NCBI GenBank assembly: GCA_023897205.1 | Contig: JAHWDD010000005.1 | Coordinates: 1,736,001 to 1,800,000, forward strand | Origin: Exophiala sp. HKRS030 | Taxonomy: Eukaryota; Ascomycota; Eurotiomycetes; Chaetothyriales; Herpotrichiellaceae | Direction of reading: 5' to 3' | Length of the DNA stretch: 64,000 nt | Shown: positions 57,193 through 64,000 of the stretch, one piece after another | Position numbering within the stretch: position 1 is the first letter of the stretch | Layout of the letters: every line of letters begins with the position of its first letter | Notes under the pieces: generated by a model | The model's input: only the letters and a program-made list of their open reading frames with translations | What the model was told of the DNA's origin: nothing | The model's database searches: none | Position numbers and translations under genes: made by a program

Positions 57193-58195
57193 CGACAACG
57201 GTGTAAATAAATACTGCCGCCTGAGATCTTCTTTTTATTTTTTTGTTTTCCAACACTATTCGACATGACTATAACCTAGAGAGACGACTATGAGGGCAAC
57301 CTCAGATGCAGCATCCTATACACATTTGTATGATGATGGGACATGATTATGAATGAACCGATGATCAGAAGAAAAAAACGGATGCTCAACTGTCGTCACA
57401 GGGATGCATTTCAAACACACACCTTATCTCGAATGCCATCCCGAGATATCGATGATTTTGAGAGGGAAAGACAACAACCGCGAGACCAACTAATACCTTT
57501 TTTTTCTATTTGTTTTTTTTTCAGCATTTTGCATGTGCAAGATACCCCCGGACCATATTTTCTCTTTTCTCGACTAATACTTCTTCTGTTATTATTCTTT
57601 TGGTGGAAGGTGGTGCGGTTCTTGGGGTGGTGGTGGGTGGGAGCTACAAGACAGAAGAAAAGACTAGGAAAGGAGCGCATGCGATTTCGCGTGCACAAGG
57701 GCACTGTAGCAAAAGATACACACAAAACACTATTATTAGGGACAACGGAGTCGGGCGGCGCCTGAGGGTGGTGGGTGGGCAACCTGGCTGGAGGTTTTGG
57801 GATTTTGTAGAATGGCATATGTGTATCCACGAGAGATGACCCAGCGGCATCAAATGTATTGGACCCTCTATTCCGTACCACGGAGTATACCCTACTAGAT
57901 ACAAGTACAATCTTGATGGGTATGCGAGTTCGAGGTCATCGTTGGCGGCTGCTGGCAAAGACTTGTTTGATGGAGGGTTCCATCATACTCGTAAGAGTAC
58001 TTTACTGTACGGAGTCTCGTAAGTCCTCTGCAGAGGTCTTGTCTTTGGTCATTCCATGAAAGAACAAGCGAGATGATCCACGATCTTTTGGCGCCAACAA
58101 CTGCTTCGATGCTTATTTAGAGAGAGACAGAGAAGACAAAAAAAAGGGTCTAAATTGGCGAAGCGAGGCGGACTACGAGGTAACTATCGTAGGTA

Positions 58196-58231
58196 GGTAC
58201 CTTTGTGGTACCTCTCCGTACAATAGGTACC
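58196..58231. repeat. Cluster of three GGTACC palindromes
   Basis: GGTACC occurs at 58196, 58207 and 58226, in the sense of TAGGTACCT-like words common in fungal intergenic DNA. It is close to the TACGGAGTA copies at 58570 and 58631. Confidence 0.7.
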
Positions 58232-58325
58232 TAGTTGATGGGGCGAAAACATTTTATTTATTGTTTACAATTATTTTCCCAGTAGAACTTTATCCACTCA
58301 CTTGTGTAGCCTCGGTGTCCGCCCC

Positions 58326-58351
58326 GGGGGGGGGGGGGGGGGGGGGGGGGG
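58326..58351 (+). repeat. Homopolymer of 26 G
   Basis: An uninterrupted G run preceded by CCCC. It may form a quadruplex, and its length in the assembly is likely approximate. Confidence 0.9.
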
Positions 58352-58559
58352 CACATACACGTGGAGAGTGTAAGAACCAAGTGGATCGTGTGTCTTGTCC
58401 AAAAGGAAGAAGAAGAAAAAGGAAAAGGCAACCCAGGTTCGATACAAAAAGACCAACAAGAAATGAAAAAATCCATACCTATGTACTCGGTAATTTTTGA
58501 AATGATTTGCTAGGTTGGCGGTTTTTTAATGCCTGAAAGAGATAATTTGTGGACAATTT

Positions 58560-58578
58560 TACTCCGAACTACGGAGTA
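58560..58578. repeat. Inverted repeat made from the TACGGAGTA motif
   Basis: TACTCCG at 58560-58566 faces CGGAGTA at 58572-58578 across a 5-nt spacer, giving a 7-bp stem. Confidence 0.8.
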
Positions 58579-59473
58579 CCTCTGGTACAAATACAATAAT
58601 ATTGTACATAAGTAAGGAGTACCCTCTAGGTACGGAGTACCTAACCTAAAACTATAGTTCCGAGGTGAATTGGGGCCAACGATGACCTGTCGAATGGGGC
58701 TTGTAGATGGCTCCGGATAGAAAAATCATGGACCTTGCCTTTGGACTGTGGATGACGATGGAGATGACTTTTAGTAGAAACCCAAAGGACACAGGAAGCG
58801 AGACAACTGTTTTACTTCACCCTGTCCCTGTTTGCCCACCTGGCACTTGCTCATCCATCACCATTCTGTAACCACTTGTTGTTGTGCCGCATCTCTTCTT
58901 TAAGTAGCTTCAAGCCACCAAGTATTTTCTTCCTGGTGAACGTGGCATTCGTTTTCTTTCTTTCTTTCCTTCTAATGCTGGACCCCCGGTGGTGGTACTG
59001 TAGCGGCGGCAGCTCGAGCGCCCCCCTCCATCCCCCCCCGAGGATCCATATGCATGATGGGGGGGTTACTAATAAGTAAGACGGGTACGGAGAAGTGCCA
59101 CGAGGGCACGAGTGCAACGGGTTGTACTGTATGTACATGGTGTTATTCCCACCCGGCAACACAACCCGTTCCAAGGTTCCGAGGTACTGTAAGGTACAGT
59201 GCGCCACATATCGGGGATGGGGGACCATGAATTACATGTTAAGAGTGATTCTTAGGTAACTCATCCAGAATAGTCACTCAGGCACACCCTTTCTTCTGGG
59301 AGGGCCAAACTTCTGACCTGATCACAAACGGGCAAAATCCCCGAAAGTCATGAGTTACATGACAGTTGTAAGAAAAACCCGCCCCGAAAAAGAGAAACAT
59401 GAAGTCACCATTGGCCGCATTGAAAATTGGGCAACAACAAAAGAAACTAAAGATCCTAGAGAGGGTTTGTCCG

Positions 59474-59506
<33 letters not shown>

Positions 59507-59507
59507 C
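59474..59507 (+). repeat. Compound TC/GT microsatellite
   Basis: About eight TC units followed directly by about eight GT units, in the gene-poor block. Confidence 0.9.
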
Positions 59508-60785
59508 TCGCAACGAACCTTGATACGCTTGAAAGCAAGGCACTCGATGGGACATGGATGTCGGCGTGTCCGAAATTTCGTGCGATCGCATGGGCAACCG
59601 TATAGTTTACGAAGGGAAGTAGGTGGTCTAGAAAAGCCAAGGTCTAGCCAACCACTCCGTAATTGTTTAGCTACCTAGGTAGCCAAGGGTCAAGGATTTT
59701 GACGTCTGAGATGCAGGAGACAGTGTCAGATGGTCGTCGTTAGAGTCGAATACCCTATTCCGGCATGGGCCAGTTAAACGACGATGAGCATCTCACCCAC
59801 CATTGGGGAAGCGATGGGCGATTCATGCATGGCTGCCCAATATATGCACGACAGCACCGGCTAATCATCAACAGCAAACTCACTACTGCACCCACTACCG
59901 TATGACGGGTACTAGTATTCGGAAGGAGGCCAAGTCCTTTGGTTAATCCGTGTGGGCATTGCATCGCATTGCATTGCATGACATGGCAACGGTAAAACCC
60001 ATTCAATGGATCCCGGAATGCCAACTTGACAAATATGCCGAATCGCTTACCAGGTGGGCTGCTACGCTTGGGAGTACCCTAGTCAAGACCTTACCATCTG
60101 GCCTGATGTACAGAGTATTCAGTGTAAAGTCTGCAACGATGGACTGACTACTTACGACTTGAGTAATTGCAGTAGAGTATTTCTTCTGGCGGAGTTCGAC
60201 GACTCGCAACCTGATCGAGCTGCTTATACTCCGTACTAGTACGAGAAACGTGGTTGACACGACCCACCCCTCTGGGCGCGCGGGATGAGTGTCGCACAAG
60301 GAATAGACAGATGACATGTTGCACATCCGCCCGGCCGTGACGGCTTCCTCGTGACAGCTGTCAGTGCCCAAGCGACAGGACGACGGGTCAGGAACTAGTG
60401 TAAAGGTGTGGTGGTGGACGGCATGTGTGACTTGGAAAGAAAGGGAAAGCAATTCGTGTCGAGAAGGGGATCTTCCTCGCTTCCATGCGGATTGACGGAG
60501 GATTTTCCCACCTTTGACTGACTTGTACTCCATACACCACGCTCCAAAATGCGAGATCGCTTCGTCTGTGGCCGCATCACTTATCACTTTTGTCCTTCTG
60601 TAAGTTAAGGCAGGCAGCTCGTACGGGTAGTGGCAAGTCGCGTCATCAGCAGCAATGGGTAAGCAAACTCGCTTGGTTCCATGTGACCCGGCCCCCAATC
60701 CTTTGCATTGCTTTTTCTCGGCTTTGCACCGTGTGCATGACTGGTCGCATATGTGGTTACAGTAGCAGTGAGGCGATTCCTTGGT

Positions 60786-60802
60786 CCTGTACGCCGTACA
60801 GG
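60786..60802. repeat. Perfect 17-bp palindrome with single central base
   Basis: CCTGTACG, a central C, then CGTACAGG. The arms are 8 bp and it lies in gene-poor DNA. Confidence 0.75.
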
Positions 60803-62283
60803 TTTTGGAGATGAGGGTTCGGTTGCAAGTTTCAACGCACTTGCATGCATGCCCGACCTGCAGGATGCAAGTCGCTAGTCCAGGCCTTTGGGCACCTACA
60901 AGGGCCAAGTAGCCACTCAGGCGAGCAGGACTGGTTGACTCGGTGCAGGGAAGTCGTTGCGGGCATCGCGCAAAACCCAGATCATCTGCCTTTGTGAAAC
61001 GGAGGGCCGCTGACGCTTTTTCGCTGTCCCTCGCTTTCCAAACCCAAAAGTCGATTGGCGGGCCCTCGGGACGACACGTGGCGCCCTGCCACTGCAGGAC
61101 ATTTCTGTGGACGATGAATGGTTGGTTGTACAGAGAAGGTTTGGGTGGTGTTGTTCGGATAGCGATTTGGTGGTGTTTTAGTCACAATCAGGTCAAGGAG
61201 TCCGCGCACGCACGCACGCACACAACTCACACAGAAGGCAAGGATCTCCGTGACCCGGAGCATTACCTGGTAAGGATAGTCGTACAGTCCAGAGTGACAT
61301 GGTCGTAAACAGCTAGCGAAAATTGTACAATCTTATTTGTTGTTATTGTCCGGATGCTCTTCTGGAGTACTGAGTAAAGAACCCTGTACCGGAACACTTG
61401 CTCGTCACTGTATTGTATGTCAATTGAGGGTCATTGCGGGCGAGGAGCCCTGGAGGGGACGGGCCTCTAATGCCCAGAATGCCCGTGTTCCAAGTCAGTG
61501 TTTGCATACTCCATAAGTAGCATAAACCACCACACATGACACAATATATCATAGCTGTCAATGTGATATATCCGGTCCCACGAGGCTCCCATGCGTGTTA
61601 CTGGTATCCATTGTTGTAGCGGACGTGGCTCGATGCCAACGCCTAAGGATGGGATGATATCATTTCTGCCGCGCATGTTCCTCTAGCATTTCCACACCAA
61701 GACGGAGACGAGCGTATTTCGAGCGACTTTAGGAACAATGAAGGGGATTCTTTCACTACATACTCTGATGTTAGTCTATGCAGTCCCTACGCAAAGAGCT
61801 TTGGTTATCGAGTTGAACGTGAAATTTCCTTATCATGTTAACTACCAATGCGCAGATATGGTGAACTGTGTCGACACCTGCGTAGACCATCTTCTCATTC
61901 TTTGACTAAAGACATTTCGATCGTTGTGCTTATCGGCCAAAGTTGAGAAACAAAAGGTATGTACATATAAAGTAAGTGAAGGGAGCCATGAATACACGAG
62001 CACAAGCACGAGGCTGACGAGGCTGCCTGCACGGACACTGATTCCCCGGATTTTTGATTTTCCCGCTGCTCCAAAATTTTGCCCAGGCGCGACGCGTCTA
62101 AAACATCACCTGCGTCTCTGCCCTGCGTTTCTCACACCAATATTCACTCACTGACCACCGACCACGTCAATCTCAATATTCTCTTTTGTCGCAAATGCAA
62201 CCAATTAAACCAGGGAGTTAATCAAGTCATCGTCCGATCCCCATCTTGCTCTCCGTCCAAGATCTCTATTCTCTATCCTCATC

Positions 62284-63737
62284 ATGGCTCCCAAGAAACG
62301 CAAAGCTGCCACCGGAGGCAGTACTCCAGTGAAGAAGGTTCGTATCGGAGAAACGTCAGAAATTCCTGACATCTCGCCCGTTGGTCGCCCTAGAAGAACC
62401 TCGGTCGGTGTGCCTCAGTACAATTTTACCAAAAGCAAGTCCTCTGTCACAAAGCGACCACCGTCGAAGGCGCAGAAACTTGAAGCTGAAGTGACGCCAA
62501 AAAGACGAGGACGTCCGCCAAAGAAAAGCCCAGCAATTGCTAGCCCTGAACCTGCTACCACAAAGAACCAAGCTAGAGCTGAACCCAGAAAGAGAGGCCG
62601 CCCTGCAAAAAAATCTACCACCACCGGCACCAATGGTACTCGACATGAGCAACAGAGTGGTAAGTCTTGACGTGTCTTGACACTAAGCATGTGGTCGCCG
62701 CGAAGATGCACTAAAACTGATGTATGACCAGACTCCATTCCAGCCACGGTTCAAGTAGCAGCTCCCAAAGCATCGCGGGTGCAGAAACAAACTGCCAAGG
62801 CTGGCCGGCCTCGAGGCTCTATGCCGACAAATGAACATGAGACAGTCTCTGCCAGTGTTTCCGAGTCTGAGGTTAAATTCAATGACACTTCTGCAGTTGG
62901 AGGTGCTGTGAAAGCTACCACGGCGGAGAAGGAGGACATTCAAGACGTGGACCAAGATGTTCAGTATTGGTTAATGAAGGCTGAACCCGAATCTCGCATT
63001 GAGAAGGGTGTTGATGTCAAATTTTCCATTGATGATCTTGCAGCAAAGACAGAGCCTGAGGGATGGGATGGTAAGCCCCCAAACCACGCATTTTGAGAAC
63101 ACAGGACTTGAAACTAAAGACTTCAGGCGTCCGCAATCCAGCGGCGAGAAACAACATGCGAGCCATGCGCAAGGGTGACCTGGCATTTTTCTACCATTCC
63201 AACTGTCCCAACCCTGGCATCGCAGGTGTCATGCGCATCGTCGCCGAACATACCACGGACAGGTCTGCCTTTGATCCGGCTCACCCTTATTACGATCCAA
63301 AGTCTGACGAGTCTAAACCCAAGTGGGAGCTTGTGCACGTGGAGTTTGTCAAGAAGTTCGATAAGTTTATTTCTTTAAAGGATCTCAAATCCTTCGCTCA
63401 GCAGGGTGGTGTGCTGGCCAGCATGCAGATGCTCAAGCAGAGTCGGTTGAGTGTCTCGTCAGTTGCTCCTACTGAGTGGCGATTCATTCTTGGTCTAGCT
63501 GGAGAAAACCCGACCCTTGGACATATCCAGGGCGAAGCAAAGGATGGCTACGAGTCCGACGTTGATGGCGAAGGCGAGGAGACAGCTGCTGAAGGTGCTG
63601 GTGAGAAAACTGTTGACACGAGCCTCGAAGGCGATGTCAAATTCGAGCTGTCTTCTCCGGTCAACGGTACGAATGGCACCACCCATGAGCACGCTGTCAC
63701 TGCAGCTGCATCTGAGACTGACTTCGAACATCCTTGA
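62284..63737 (+). CDS. AT-hook plus EVE-domain protein (thymocyte nuclear protein 1-like)
   Basis: Exons 62284-62659, 62732-63070 and 63127-63737 (introns 72 and 56 nt) encode 441 residues. The N-terminal ~150 residues are Lys/Arg/Pro-rich with AT-hook cores RRGRPPKK (about 75), KRGRPAKK (about 104) and AGRPRG (about 148), indicating minor-groove DNA binding in the nucleus. The EVE domain starts near residue 204 (YWLMKAEPE). It continues through WDGVRNPAARNNMRAMRKGD, LAFFYHSNCPNPGIAG and the family's DPKSDESKPKWELVHVEF, ending near LGL. EVE domains belong to the PUA-like group and are thought to read modified bases. The tail is acidic. The combination suggests a chromatin-associated modified-base reader; the ligand is unknown. 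Confidence 0.93.
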
Positions 63738-64000
63738 ATGTGGATAATGTCAGTGCGATGGCTGACAATCAAGAGTCGCTATTATCATTCTTGAATTCGA
63801 CAACATTGTCGCTGGTTTTTGGCACCACGATGAAGCCCATGTGCATGCTGAAGACATCAGCATTGAAGGGAGTTAAACTAAGGGACATCTAAACGATGGC
63901 GATTGGGGTTGATGGAACATGCAGAAACAACGAAGTGATTCACAGCAAGCTGTAGTTGCTCAGAAAGTCACAACATTCAGCTGAAGAAGATTCATCATGA
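63738..64000. other. 3' flank of the EVE gene
   Basis: 263 bp after the stop codon to the window edge. Nothing else is visible. Confidence 0.5.

Larger units (their letters stand above)
17070..60235. repeat. Dispersed 9-mer family TACGGAGTA / TACTCCGTA, 14 exact copies
   Basis: Exact copies begin at 17070, 17959, 19681, 25726, 26428, 28794, 28829, 50466, 51064, 52485, 53966, 58570, 58631 and 60227, on both strands. All lie in intergenic DNA except 19681, which lies in an intron. Chance expectation for a 9-mer on both strands of 64 kb is about 0.5. Flanking bases often extend it to GTACGGAGTAC. Many one-mismatch copies accompany them. Confidence 0.85.
57193..62283. other. Gene-poor, repeat-bearing block, 5.1 kb
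   Basis: No convincing gene. It holds the G26 tract (58326-58351), a TC/GT microsatellite (59474-59507) and a GCAC run near 61206-61221. It also has a cluster of GGTACC sites (58196-58231) and exact TACGGAGTA motifs at 58570, 58631 and 60227. A minus-strand open frame at 60003-60908 without a proper ATG contains half of a zinc-cluster-like motif (see findings). Confidence 0.5.

Noticed and set aside
58430..58460. GGTTCGAT word resembling a tRNA B box
   Set aside because: No A box at proper distance and no cloverleaf could be drawn.
59474..59507. Microsatellite considered as a candidate telomeric or CRISPR-like array
   Set aside because: Simple dinucleotide repeats without spacers. CRISPR arrays are not expected in a fungal nuclear genome.

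Overview
The window is nuclear DNA of a filamentous ascomycete (Pezizomycotina). The evidence is intron-split genes with short introns (mostly 47-131 nt, GT-AG with CTRAC/CTAAC-type branch sites) and a gene set typical of such fungi: class II DAHP synthase, NudC, an EVE-domain protein, a fungal bZIP factor, fungal-type P450 and SDR genes, and Cys-rich single-pass surface proteins. The class may be Eurotiomycetes, but the sequence alone does not settle this. No rRNA, tRNA, intact transposon or CRISPR was recognised.

Layout. 1-2587 (-): a large dynamin-like GTPase, C-terminus off the edge. 3335-6256: COX10 (-) and MED8 (+) share a 282 bp divergent promoter; MED8 converges on a cytochrome b5/acyl-CoA dehydrogenase fusion (6254-7944, -). 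8991-10729 (-): secreted amidase. 11233-13989: PIG-S/GPI17 (-) diverges from COQ10 (+). 15149-16650 (+): Cys-rich membrane protein. 18215-19755 (+): 3beta-HSD/Erg26-like dehydrogenase. 22525-23751 (+): unknown 389-aa protein behind a 2.8 kb upstream region containing coding-like fragments in shifting frames. 23752-29304: gene-poor. 29305-30143 (-): NudC. 30740-32191 (-): second Cys-rich membrane protein. 32923-34001 (+): SOD-like mitoribosomal protein. 34450-36216 (-): PRP17. 37139-38374 (+) and 38518-40649 (-): convergent SDR and six-exon P450. 41216-44593 (-): SPT5. 45498-47027 (-): class II DAHP synthase, divergent from a HYPK-like gene (47409-47900, +). 48709-49811 (+): SMP-30 lactonase. 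49812-55572: gene-poor, then a bZIP factor (55573-57192, +). 57193-62283: gene-poor, repeat-bearing. 62284-63737 (+): AT-hook/EVE protein.

Most genes are unrelated housekeeping functions: mitochondrial heme, CoQ and ribosome; transcription by Mediator and Spt5; splicing; GPI anchoring. The SDR/P450 pair is the only grouping that suggests a shared small-molecule job. The three large gaps and other non-coding DNA carry a striking dispersed 9-mer, TACGGAGTA, with 14 exact copies on the two strands where about 0.5 is expected by chance. It is absent from exons and is the most unexplained signal in the window. Exon structures below were worked out by eye from splice signals and reading-frame continuity; none is backed by transcript data.
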